Made by a program: the position numbers and the translations under genes. This document shows, piece by piece, positions 1-8,817 of a stretch of 23,465 bases of DNA. The notes beneath the pieces were generated by a model. That model saw nothing but the letters and a program-made list of their open reading frames with translations, had not been told where the DNA came from and searched no databases. Source of the stretch: Darksidea phi. Lineage: Eukaryota > Ascomycota > Dothideomycetes > Pleosporales > Lentitheciaceae. Position 1 is the first letter of the stretch, and every line of letters starts with the position of its first letter. The stretch spans positions 1 to 23,465 of the forward strand of contig JASJFT010000381.1 in NCBI GenBank assembly GCA_030770425.1. The letters are read 5' to 3'.

Positions 1-35
1 CCCCCCCCCCCCCCCGCCCCCCCCCCCCCCCCCGC

Positions 36-67
<32 letters not shown>

Positions 68-75
68 CCGCCCGT
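1..75. repeat. Poly-C / poly-G block at window edge
   Basis: About 33 C (one G at 16) are followed by GC, then 28 G, then a short C-rich run. The two homopolymers are complementary and could form a perfect G:C hairpin. This is seen directly. Runs like this at a contig end are often assembly or sequencing artefacts (poly-G calls joined to their complement), so I do not give it a biological role. Confidence 0.8.
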
Positions 76-428
76 GGTGGCGGTTGTTGGCGTTTCGTGG
101 TGGTTGCTTGGCGTTAACGTGGCGGAAATTGTCATGGCATACTGGTCCTTTTCTATACTAGGTTGATTAGTAAGACCGAATGAGAGCACACAACAGAATG
201 TCACACAATAGAGTTTACACAACGGCCTAAGCCTTCTTGATATTATATTCAGTGCTAACCGTCCTCTCCGGGATACATGAATCCCCCTTCCCACAATTAG
301 AGGGACCTATGAAGCATCACTCAAACTGACCACAATCTTTCTTTACCCCAATTGTTCTCCCTTAATAACGGTTGTCGTCACTTCGTAAAGTGTCCTTGCA
401 ATTTAAACATACTCCATTGTGGTATACC
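76..428. other. Non-coding stretch upstream of receptor pseudogene
   Basis: I see no convincing open frame, RNA gene or repeat here. It would include the promoter of the receptor-like gene that starts at 429, but no clear TATA or other element stands out. Confidence 0.5.
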
Positions 429-2023
429 ATGGCCACGGTTCACACGTATCCTAAGGAAAATTATGGTCCTACCGTCCTCGGAGTCACCATCACAGTAACT
501 ATCTAACTATCATAGCTTTGATAACGCTGGTCGCCCGCCTATACGTGAGGGTGAAGATGATCCGTAATGTCGGCTGGGATGTGAGTATGGTTCCAAGACG
601 TCGATAGAACTCAATAAGCTTACCATACCGCAGGAATATGTCATGATCGCCGCTATGGTTGTGGTCAGTCCATGTTGCATGTTTTCTCGGAGTTGTTTTT
701 TAATTCATTTGTAGTGTATTATTGAACAAGCCGTGATAATACGTGAAGTTCACTTTGGCGCTGGAAAACATATCGATCAGATATCGCCGGAAGGAATTAA
801 AGAGGCGTTCAAGTTGAACTTCGTCACTCAGCCGCTCTATCTGTTTTCGGTTATGTTGGTCAAGGAATCGGTCGGATTCTTCCTTCTGCGAATTGCAATC
901 ACTCCCTTTTACCGGCGAACGACCATTTCTATTATGGGTTGGTGAGTCTTTCTTGATTCAATCAGTCTCGTTAACATGTTGTAGTTTTCATGGCCCTGTA
1001 CACGCTAGCTTCAATTATGGTACGTCAGCAGGTCATATGACAATTATAGCTCTATACTAACGACCTGTGGTTAGCCCCTCCTACTACAATGCACGAATCT
1101 CGCCCTTCTGTGGGATCATGAAGCAAAAGGCACATGTTGGGATCCAAAAATAGTGAAGGCTACCGCCTACGCCTTTTCGGGTAAGATGTTTGGGAGCTCT
1201 TACAAATTTTCACAAGAGTCTAATCGTTTCTTAGCGACAAACATTATGACTGATCTTCTATTTGCGGTATTCATACCAGTACGTGATCACACGGTATGTG
1301 CTTCCTCCACTAATAAGAGCGCAGGTTCCTATGCTGTAGAATTCGCAAATGAAACGCCGACAAAAGGGTCCTATTCTTGGTATTCTTGGGCTAGGATTAT
1401 TGTGAGACTAACTCTCGTCCATCCCACATATAGACATTGACAATGCTAGTGCCACGGCCGCAGCAATCGTTAAGATCACCTACCTCCCATATCTTGGCAA
1501 GACGGGCGACTGGTTATGGGACGTGTGCAACCTCTTAATATGGGCAATCGTGGAAACTCGCACTGGTATCATCGCAGGAAATCTGGCATGCTTGAGGCCG
1601 TTTTTCCGAAGTGTCCTGGGTTCGATATACAGCCGCGGCTCCCGCAACAACACATCGCCTAAATACCTTACACCAGCGTACGGTACGGGCTCCAGACACA
1701 AATCTGCCCAGAACTATACCTCGCTTGGTTCTATTCGGACGCAAGAAGACGCCTTTCGACCGTATGGTGCTAAAGAAGCGAATATGATGGCTAGGATTGG
1801 TGCTAGTAACGAGCAGGATGCTAGTCCAAATGGCATGCGGAATGAGAGCTTAGGGAAAATCAGTGGAGAGAGTACTGTGCGGTTGAAGGATCAGGCAGAG
1901 GGACTTGACGAGAGAAGAGGGATCACGACAACGACCGAGGCCAATATTTCGGTGTCGGCTGGGGCAGCGGAAAGCGTTGAGGAAATAACAACACCAGAGC
2001 GGAACGAGGTGCATATGGTGTAG
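429..2023 (+). pseudogene. Pth11-like / fungal rhodopsin-domain membrane receptor, disrupted
   Basis: Exons can be followed at 429-580, 634-663, 715-937, 985-1019, 1075-1180, 1235-1278, 1325-1401 and 1450-2023, nearly all with GT-AG borders; the donor at 938 (GTTGGT) is weak. The spliced frame follows the fungal rhodopsin-like seven-helix domain: an N-terminal GPTVLGVT, then RLYVRVKMIRNVGWDEY, REVHFGAGKHI, LQCTNLALLWD, TNIMTDLLFA, QMKRRQK, and WAIVETRTGIIAG before a polar tail of about 130 residues. Members of this family are plasma-membrane proteins, some with a surface-sensing role (Pth11). Two lesions break it: one base is missing near 502, so the ATG at 429 is out of frame with the first helix, and a TAG at 1337-1339 stands where the family has Trp (PML-W-N). 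TGG to TAG is the change RIP would make. The rest reads through cleanly, so the loss looks recent, or one lesion could be a sequence error. Confidence 0.78.
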
Positions 2024-2495
2024 GATTACCAACGGGTAGCAGTACTACATGGACCGGAAGCTATGTTTCTATGCTTCGCTTTGAGTTATAAACAGGGATG
2101 CCAGTCCCTAGGCCAGCGAGAGATAGGTGGATTGAATTAAGGTCCGGGCGGTTCAAGCCCGTTTGCCTCGTACCAGTACGGACTTAGTGTAAACGTAATA
2201 AAAAGCGTAGGCCGTCCGTAACAGCGGCTGGATCCCATGTATCTCTGATGCGCTCGAAGTACTCTTGCGCAGTATAGTGCACGAGACGGATAACAGCGCT
2301 TTCTCGATCGACAACGGTTCTCTATTGCTTATAAAAACACTTATACATCTCTACTTATACTACACTATTACTAGCTTTAGACTATGCTGAATACGTTACG
2401 CTTCTACTCCAGTACCTAGAGATAATAATAATACATAGACCGGTATCATCTTAGCCCGACTAGCCGTACTTATTAGCTACTATAATTAACATTTA
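2024..2495. other. Gene-free stretch, AT-rich toward its right end
   Basis: No supportable gene. From about 2330 to 2500 the sequence is rich in TA steps (runs such as TTATACTAC and AATAATAATACATAG), resembling weak RIP. A hairpin-like GGGCGGTTCAAGCCCG at 2146-2161 resembles a tRNA T-arm, but no matching acceptor, D or anticodon arm was found around it. Confidence 0.45.
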
Positions 2496-2730
2496 TTATA
2501 ACAGCTCGGCTATCGCTTCGTAACCGGACCGTGCCGCCCACAATAGTAGCGTTTGTCCAATTTGGTCCTTTAAGTTAACGTCGACTTTTCCGGTATTGAG
2601 AAGCAGTTTAACTACCGCTTCGTGTCCGCTTACTACGGCTCTTTATAGCGGCGTCCAGCTTATCTAGTTTTTCGATTTAGTATTAACCTTGCTCGTGTTA
2701 AGAAGTAGTTTTACCACCGCCTCGTGTCCG
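2496..2730 (-). pseudogene. Ankyrin-repeat protein remnant
   Basis: The minus strand encodes two recognisable ankyrin units: GHEAVVKLLLNTSK, then TPL(stop)RAVVSGHEAVVKLLL, and a last partial unit LLLWAARSGYEAIAELL ending in TAA at 2496-2498. GHEAVVKLLL is a hallmark of fungal ankyrin arrays, often the tail of STAND/NACHT or heterokaryon-incompatibility-type proteins. At least two in-frame stops interrupt it. One sits where the repeat normally reads TPLxxA, as expected from CAA or TCA mutated to TAA. No upstream effector domain can be seen, so this is a decayed fragment rather than a gene. The family call is firm; the parent protein type is inference. Confidence 0.7.
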
Positions 2731-2771
2731 TAGCATTATTATTAACTTTGTTATAATAAAGAGCACTAGTA

Positions 2772-2819
2772 GGTTTCCGCTACGTAGGGTTTCCGCCACG
2801 TAGGGTTTCCGCTACGCAG
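2772..2819. repeat. Three tandem copies of a 16-bp unit
   Basis: The unit GGTTTCCGCTACGTAG starts at 2772, 2788 and 2804, with single-base differences (CTACG/CCACG, GTAG/GCAG). It lies just upstream (in minus-strand sense) of the ankyrin remnant and may be a short slippage expansion in that decayed gene. Confidence 0.75.
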
Positions 2820-3088
2820 CGGGGGACGTTAGTACCAAGGTTAACGGTAGACCATAGAGTAGTATAAAGTGGCAGAGATTTTACGGCTTAATATTACGTG
2901 GCTAAGTAAGCCCGTTTATATCGAAGCTTAGCGCTAAAAAAACCGAATTGGGTGTTAGAGCTCTCAAGAGTGTGGATGATTGGGGATTTTAGAGCGTGTT
3001 CGTATTTCTTGATTTCCAGAGGGAGGCGGAGTCGTGTATCCTCTCTCATGGCCACGATAAGTTGACTTCCCAATGCCGACAGAGCTGA

Positions 3089-3349
3089 TTACCACCAACT
3101 GGGGTCCACAATCTTGGCGCGAATTTGCCGCAAAAAATGGCGGTAGCTCACTAGCCTCTCGCTTGTCTTTTTACTAGGCCAGTTTGATGGCCACGCAAGT
3201 ATAGTAAACGCTTCTTCGATACGTTTGCCTTCATGCGGCTTTACACCTCCCCGGAGATTGATCGTTTCTGCGGCTGTGCGAATCTTAGCCATGGCCTCTT
3301 CTATGGATAAAGATGCGTATGGAGAACCGTTGGGACCCTCTAGTTGATA
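3089..3349 (-). pseudogene. Unrecognised open frame, possibly a gene fragment
   Basis: An open minus-strand frame of about 86 codons runs from just after a stop near 3350 to a stop at 3089. The only internal ATG (3292) begins MAKIRTAAETINLRGG. The composition is protein-like (charged helices, Trp-rich segment around AWPSNWPSKKTSERL), and the frame stays open upstream of that Met, which suggests the C-terminal piece of a longer protein. I recognise no family. It lies between RIP-like relic sequence and a gene-free stretch, so a relic is more likely than a working gene. Confidence 0.25.
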
Positions 3350-3679
3350 CTATTATCGGTCTTATTTATAAGAAGACGCAAACGTAAGCGAATAGCAAGG
3401 GAGGAGCAATGTATTCATAGTTTACGCCAGATATGCTGTAAAGACGAAGATAAGGTGGGGGATTTCTATTGGAAATTAGGTGGATTTTTGTTGGAATTCT
3501 CTTGGAAATGGGTTCGAATTTCTTTCCGTTCCTGAACCCATCTTATTGGTTCTCGCCAATAATAGCCTAAAGACGAACCTCATGTCCAATGTTATAAGAC
3601 GTCCATCTTGCACGTACGAGTGTCATTATCTACAAATTCAAAACTTGTTCACGTCATTCGACCTGTTCCTACCTTGACC
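3350..3679. other. Intergenic stretch, nothing identified
   Basis: Short open frames occur on the plus strand but show no domain, compositional signal or splice pattern worth calling. The stretch would hold the promoter of the small Cys-rich gene at 3680. Confidence 0.4.
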
Positions 3680-3981
3680 ATGTGCACTTACGGCAAAACT
3701 TTTGCTATTCAACGCGAATGCTCAAAGCAACCAAAGCATAGAATAGAGACACGTCTACGAAAGAGATGCCAGCTGTCACCAAAGCCAGGCGCTGCATGCG
3801 CAAATCCGACGTATGACGCAGCACTGGATCAACTTGCTTCAAGGAAAGGGGGGCCGTGCCCGGCATGCCGTGATTCAGGGATAGCACTTGAAGTCTACCA
3901 AGTTAAATGGGTAAAACATCACGCACACACCAAGAAGAGCTCGCTAAGTATTTGTGGATTTAGGTTGATACCAGTGGCTAG
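3680..3981 (+). CDS. Putative small Cys-rich protein (one intron)
   Basis: From the ATG at 3680 the protein begins MCTYGKTFAIQREC and carries Cys at residues 2, 14, 30, 40, 60 and 63, the last two as CPAC. An N-terminal MCT(Y/K) followed by spaced Cys and a late CPxC pair is a layout I associate with small uncharacterised fungal proteins that may bind zinc. A good 53-nt intron can be placed at 3911-3963 (GTAAAA to TTTAG), giving exons 3680-3910 and 3964-3981 and a product of about 82 residues. Without splicing the frame runs to 4015 (111 residues). There is no signal peptide. An upstream in-frame ATG at 3608 is less likely. Function unknown. Confidence 0.38.
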
Positions 3982-4086
3982 ACGGCAAGGCTTGCGCAGA
4001 GTAAATTCTCGGTAGTGGGTGAAAGGATGGAGAATTCAGCGAGAACGCGTAGCTCGTTGGTGGCTATGAAAAAAGACTATTTATCA

Positions 4087-4896
4087 TCAAGTGAGAAACG
4101 CCTCTAGTTCTGTGATAATTTCGCTCATTGAGCTGGCGTTGCCATCCCAGCATTTCTGTATCAGCCAGCCAAGGGGAAGATTTGTAATATCGGGAAATTG
4201 TTGAGTTGCGTATAGCTCCTCGACCTGCCCGTCTGGATCATCCGATGCTTCGAGTTCATGGTACGGCGGTTTCCCAGTCGAAAGTTCGTAGATTACACAC
4301 CCAAATGCAAAGATATCCGTACCTTGACTCACCCGAGGCATCGATGGCCGGTAGCTAAACCATTCGTAGCAGGATCCTGCCGGTCCACCATCAATACTGC
4401 AGCCTTCAAAGTCAATCAACTTTATACAATCTTGCCCTGTAAGAATCCAATTGTGGCTTCCAACGTCACTATGAATAATACCGTGAGTATGTAAATATCG
4501 GTAGCCTTCTGCTGCGTGTCTTAGCCAGCGGACTTTCGTCTTAATCGGTATCGCGTTTGCCGAAGGTGCTCGACAGATACTCCGGAGTGGTGTGCCTCGC
4601 TCAAGAACAATAGATCCATCCGTCCGTATTTCTAATACTTTTGCGATATTAGGGTGTGAATTAAGCCGCTTGTAAACGATATGCTCAGTCCCGCAAGCGT
4701 CAGCGTCGTGATACTCCTTTAGGACACGTTCTGAATCGATCTCATAAACGACCCCAGATTTCCCAGCAGCAAGGAATCGTTTGGTTTCGGGTGCGACCGC
4801 ATCGGGGTAGGTTTCGCCCAGAGATCGGGATCTTCCGAGGTATTTGGAAGGAAGCGTCCTGAAGAGCGTAAAGAGGGAGAAAAGGATGGACGCCAT
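4087..4896 (-). CDS. Protein-kinase-like protein with variant catalytic motifs
   Basis: A single-exon product of 269 residues from the ATG at 4896, chosen because the kinase fold starts about 40 residues later; the frame also stays open to an ATG at 5145 (352 aa), but that extension is low-complexity Pro/Ser. Kinase landmarks in order are a Gly loop AAGKSGVVY (43-51), the ATP-anchoring Lys in RVLKEY (K60), a likely alpha-C Glu (E71), the catalytic loop IIHSDVGSHNWIL (140-152), the metal-binding segment LIDFEGC (160-166), a late TDIFAFGCVIYEL helix-F-like segment and a C-terminal lobe. Lys, catalytic Asp (D144), Asn (N149) and metal Asp (D162) remain, so activity is possible, but HRD reads HSD, DLKPEN reads DVGSHN and DFG reads DFE. 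Such variants are typical of fungal-specific expanded kinase families. No substrate can be inferred. It is not obviously linked to its neighbours. Confidence 0.8.
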   Translation of the reverse strand: MASILFSLFTLFRTLPSKYLGRSRSLGETYPDAVAPETKRFLAAGKSGVVYEIDSERVLKEYHDADACGTEHIVYKRLNSHPNIAKVLEIRTDGSIVLERGTPLRSICRAPSANAIPIKTKVRWLRHAAEGYRYLHTHGIIHSDVGSHNWILTGQDCIKLIDFEGCSIDGGPAGSCYEWFSYRPSMPRVSQGTDIFAFGCVIYELSTGKPPYHELEASDDPDGQVEELYATQQFPDITNLPLGWLIQKCWDGNASSMSEIITELEAFLT

Positions 4897-5158
4897 GCGG
4901 TAATTGTCAAGAAAGGGCGTGGCTGGAGGAGTCGGTGGGCAGGATGGCGATGATGTGAGGAGGGAGAAGAGCCTTGCTTCTAAGATAGGGTGGTAGATGG
5001 TCGGAGCGTAGCCAGCCGTAGACGAGGTAGTCGACGCAAGCAGAGTATGCGAGGACACAGGCTGGAGCGGGCGCCGAGGGACGTATAGTTCGGTGAGAAA
5101 GATGATTCGGAATTGATCGAGTGAAGACAAGTTAGGAGCCAACAAGAGCTGGCGGCCC

Positions 5159-5171
5159 CGGCATTACCCCG
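5159..5171. promoter_or_regulatory. CGG(N7)CCG match upstream of kinase-like gene
   Basis: CGGCATTACCCCG lies 263 bp upstream of the kinase-like start. It has the CGG-N7-CCG spacing but not the TCAA core of the sites near the transporter and carrier genes, so it may be a chance match (a few are expected in 14 kb). Confidence 0.2.
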
Positions 5172-5993
5172 GCTGGCTTTAGCAACTTGCCCAGACCGCG
5201 GGCCGACTGTTTTCCCGTCCCTCGCGCAGCCGCATGCAGCATTTAATGGCTGACTCGTCCGAAGTCTCCTCGGGCGTCCACTTGGATTGCTTCTTAGCCG
5301 GAGGCTCCTCCGCAAGGGTAAGCAGGCACGTACTGAGTAGGATTCTAAGTCTCCCTCTGAACCCGGGCTCGAAAACAGACTTATTGGAGAGGCTTATGCA
5401 AGGGATGAGCTAAGACGTGTAGGAAGGCAACCGATGAAGGACGAAAGCGGACGATGCAAGGCGCGGGGAATGTCGTGCAGGAAGGCAACTGAAGGACTGG
5501 AAAGGCGCGGAGGCAGTAGAGTGAAGGACGTCGCAGCTTTGCAGGAGAACGTGTATGATATATCACGGGAACCGCAGCATGTCTGCTCAGAAATTTGCTC
5601 GACAGCTAACTCTTGGAATCCCGCTGTTTCGCGTCGTTCAAGGACGCGGATGCGGGCGTTGTAATGTTAATACGGCATAAGGGTTTGGAATTCGATAACT
5701 GTGAAAAGTCGTGGGATAAACGCAAGGTTGCACATAGACATTCACCAGCACCTGAGCTAGCTCTTTTTCTTCTCTCTTTTGTCGATGCTATGCAGTAATA
5801 CTGCCAGGCCCTTGCCTGCCAGCATACTCAAGGCGCGTTGTTGTAGGCCCAAGCTCTGTTCTGCAAGGGCCACATGGGGGAAAGCGAAAGGGGACGAGCT
5901 CCAAGTGGGATGGGAAGCGGAGGTTCTTGTAGCGGGAGGTACAAAATAAAGTGAAGCGAGGGCGTCGCACTGTCCCGGGCGTCGCGCCGTCAA

Positions 5994-6008
5994 CCTCGGT
6001 AACCGAGG
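5994..6008. promoter_or_regulatory. CGG(N3)CCG near-palindrome upstream of transcription factor
   Basis: CCTCGGTAACCGAGG is a 7-bp-arm inverted repeat around one central base, about 150 bp before the factor's ATG. Inverted CGG/CCG triplets are the usual half-sites of Zn2Cys6 dimers. The 3-bp spacing differs from the N7 sites in this locus, so a different regulator may be involved. Confidence 0.35.
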
Positions 6009-6071
6009 CTGAAGTCCTTCTCGCTCAAACTTCAACCAGGAACCTGTCACTCGCTTACACGCCCCATTTCT

Positions 6072-6084
6072 CGGACGATGGCCG
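6072..6084. promoter_or_regulatory. CGG(N7)CCG site in the transcription factor's own promoter
   Basis: CGGACGATGGCCG begins 86 bp and ends 74 bp upstream of the ATG at 6158. Read on the other strand it is CGGCCATCGTCCG, which differs from the site at 12803 (CGGTCAACGTCCG) at only two positions. This suggests the factor may regulate itself; that is an inference from sequence similarity. Confidence 0.45.
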
Positions 6085-6157
6085 AAGCTGCTTTATTTCT
6101 TTCGAACACGAAATGATGGAAGCCTAAGAAGTGAATTGGTCACATGTCACGCTGGCA

Positions 6158-8556
6158 ATGTCGAGCTCCAGCGGGAAACGCAGCTCGGTCACAAAGAAGA
6201 GCGCTTTCTCATGTGACGTCTGTCGCAAGCGGAAGGTATGCAGTCCTCGGTCATATTTGTCGGGTTCAGATTGATTGATGTCGAGATTAGGTAAAATGTG
6301 ATGGCGGGCATCCCGTTTGTAACCGGTGTAGGGTCCGTGGCAATGTGTGTGTTTACAAGCTGTAAGACAAACAAGGAGTCTCGGTTGTCCCGACTTCGAG
6401 ATTGACGCCTTTCAGTTCTCCGAGTTTGTCGTATACGCAGCGACTAGAGCAAAGAGTTGTAGAACTCGAGGCTGCGCTTGCAGGCCCCAAAGCTACTTCA
6501 AGCGACTCTCCGCTCGATCATGGTTCGGAAATACCATCTCCAACGTCGGATGTCGTTCCACACCCTGGGCTAGCGAGAGCTGCTGAGTCGCCGAGGGTTG
6601 AAGGAGACGGACGAGTGTCGTTCCCTGAGTCCACGAGCCTTTTCCAGCTTCCCGGTAGTGTCCGGACACGCCATATAGATCAAGATCAAGCAGACCAAGA
6701 GATGGCTGTTAAGAAGCAGAGTCTGGTGAATAGCGCATGGCGCGAGAGAGCATTCGAAAAGCTTGCAGATACGCCGGTTCGTTAGCCTGCATCTTGCTAC
6801 ACATGACAGCTGAATGAATTTGTATAGGAGCCGTATCGATCTCTCATGGATTCTCATTTTTGCTGGATCCAGCCACTCTTCAACTTTATCTACCGGCCTG
6901 CCTTCACCCGTAAGAATTTTCTTCAATGCATGGTATCTTCCATTAACCGTTTTCCATAGGCGACATGAAGACTGGTGGACCTTACTTCTCACAGGCGCTA
7001 CTAAATGCCGTGCTCTCACATTCGGTCCGGTGGTGTCGTGGCGAGCCGGACATGGAGCAATTACTCGCCCCCTTCGACGGTGGAGCAGCTTTCTCCAAAT
7101 GGGCAGTTGAAGATCTTTTCAGAGATGTCCAACATGGAAACAGCAAAATCCCTACCGTTCAGGCTCTTCTATTACTTAGCGCTCAACAATGTGGTTGTGG
7201 CAACCGCACTCAAGCTTGGCTATATAGTGGCATGGCTTTTCGGCTGATCGATGATATAGGCATCTGCGTCGACGGCAAGCGATACGCGGATGCTGGGCAT
7301 TTTTCCACCGAAGATATCGAGGTGCGCAATCGCTTGTTCTGGAGTTGCTACTTTTGGGACAAGCTCATATCCCTGTACTTTGGCCGAGCTCCCATGATTC
7401 AAAACTCCGAGATCGGTCCACCGCGAGTGCTAAGTAAGACATGGTTTTTGCTCATATGATTTTGATGCTGACCATGGCAGTGGATGACACAGCCGAAATT
7501 GAACCTTGGGCACCGCATGGGCTCCCTTCCGCCAGCTATCGACCAAGACAGGCACATTCGATCTCGTGTTTCATCCAAATGTGTGGTCTGGCAGAAATTT
7601 TGAACCAGATTCTGATACATTTGTACAATCCTTCCCACGAGCTGTCAACCTCCAATGCGTACCAATGCGCAATTTCGGAAGGCTCTAAACTGCGAGATTG
7701 GTGGCGAGATCTTCCCGAGCATCTAAAGATCAATCTTGCGGAGACGCACTTGGACTGTCCGCCCAGTCACATCGTTACCCTCAAGTGAGTGCTACTCAAC
7801 CCATTACACAGGCGTAAAAGACTAACGTTTCACAGCTGTCTCTATCATACGATTAACATTTTACTGAATCGCGCAAAACTTAAATTAAGCAGGGAGTCTG
7901 ACTTGGCGAGCGCCATGGCTGATCATAATCCACTGATTCATTGCGTATCATCTGCAACGTCAATCATTGCACTGTTTGATTTGTACAAGCGCACATTTGG
8001 CGGAGGTCGCGTTGTCCTCAGCCTGGCGTATAGTGTTTACACGGCAGCGTCAATCTTCCTGTTAGAACTGCAAGCGATCGGCCACAGCGCACCAAACACG
8101 CTGGAAAGACTCAACTTCTGCATAGGTGCCCTAGAGCGCCTGAGGCATACAAATCCAGGCAAGCAAAGTCCCTCAGATCAACAATGCCCACTGACCATTT
8201 TGCCAGTCATTAATACAGCATTGAGCAACATATCGAAGGAACTCGAAGCACTTGGAATCCAAACGGCATCCTTGGAACCTGTTGGACCAACCGCCGACGC
8301 GACAGAACCGATCGCGAATAGTTCTCTACTGCCTTTACCCATGGACATATACTATCCGTCTACCTTCGCCAACAACATGCCTGGAAGCGTTGGACAGAAC
8401 GATGAGCCCATACTGTTGGATCTCTCGTACCTCAATGGACAGATAGAGGGCGCTGGAAGTTATAACCTGTTGGACATGCCCCAGGAGATGTACGAGGCTT
8501 TCCTCCAGATCGAGCCGCTTAGCGTTACGATGAACCCGGGATTTGACATTTATTGA
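6158..8556 (+). CDS. Zn(II)2Cys6 fungal transcription factor
   Basis: Seven exons (6158-6235, 6291-6361, 6416-6776, 6828-6909, 6960-7433, 7481-7784, 7836-8556) join in frame to a 696-residue protein; all introns are 47-55 nt with good GT-AG ends. The DNA-binding cluster is CDVCRKRKVKC...C..C...C with Cys at 19, 22, 29, 36, 39 and 46 (spacing 2-6-6-2-6), split by intron 1 right after RKRK. A short coiled coil follows (about 57-71, TQRLEQRVVELEAAL), as in dimeric members that bind inverted CGG triplets. The Fungal_trans domain (PF04082 type) spans roughly 190-500 and contains the typical RNRLFWSCYFWDKLISLYFG. The tail is acidic and hydrophobic and could activate transcription. It acts in the nucleus. 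Neighbouring transporter, hydrolase and carrier genes share CGG(N7)CCG elements, so it is probably their pathway-specific regulator. An apparent in-frame TAA near 6363 lies inside intron 2. Confidence 0.93.
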
Positions 8557-8817
8557 CTATCAATACGAAAAGGCGTTGTAGGGGTGATGCGCCCTGATCA
8601 CACTCGAGTTATTTCACATTCCTTACTTGGGTGCGTAATGAGTTGTCCTCCAAGTCACTCACTAGGCACTTTTGCAACTGGAACGAGGAGAAACAATCCT
8701 ACAATAGGCGTCATTTCAACATCGTCTTCTTGGATGCTCGCGAGAGGCAAAGGCGCGATACGGTGTATGGGATGATTACGACGAAGATCGAATACATGAT
8801 TCACTGAAAGAGGTCTA
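8557..8817. other. Convergent intergenic region
   Basis: The transcription factor and the MFS transporter end tail to tail here with about 260 bp between their stop codons. It must contain both 3' ends; no distinct terminator-like structure or gene was recognised. Confidence 0.5.

Larger units (their letters stand above)
4897..6157. other. Long intergenic region between kinase-like gene and transcription factor
   Basis: About 1.26 kb without a supportable gene. Short frames here have biased, protein-unlike composition. It contains a G/A-rich stretch (about 5390-5540) with loosely repeated AGGAAGGCAAC (near 5420 and 5478), a direct repeat of GGGCGTCGC near 5961 and 5978, and the CGG-type elements listed separately. 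It must hold the promoters of both divergent neighbours. Confidence 0.5.

Noticed and set aside
942..984. Standard-looking GTGAGT donor at 942 as the third receptor intron
   Set aside because: Splicing there puts the next exon in the wrong frame. The weaker donor at 938 keeps the family sequence (VFMALYTLASIM), so it was preferred.
2149..2161. CGG(N7)CCG match CGGTTCAAGCCCG as another regulon site
   Set aside because: It lacks the CGGNCA...TCCG core, lies far from the cluster and is within the number expected by chance.
2100..2185. Possible tRNA suggested by GGTTCAAGCCC
   Set aside because: The T-arm-like hairpin is present, but no matching acceptor stem, D-arm or anticodon arm could be placed around it.
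5434..5798. Small plus-strand frames between kinase and transcription factor
   Set aside because: Their composition is skewed by a G/A-rich low-complexity stretch, with no domain or plausible splice structure.
6361..6364. Premature TAA in the transcription factor just after the zinc cluster
   Set aside because: It lies inside a 54-nt intron (6362-6415) with a strong GTAAGA donor and TTTCAG acceptor that keeps the frame, so the gene is intact.
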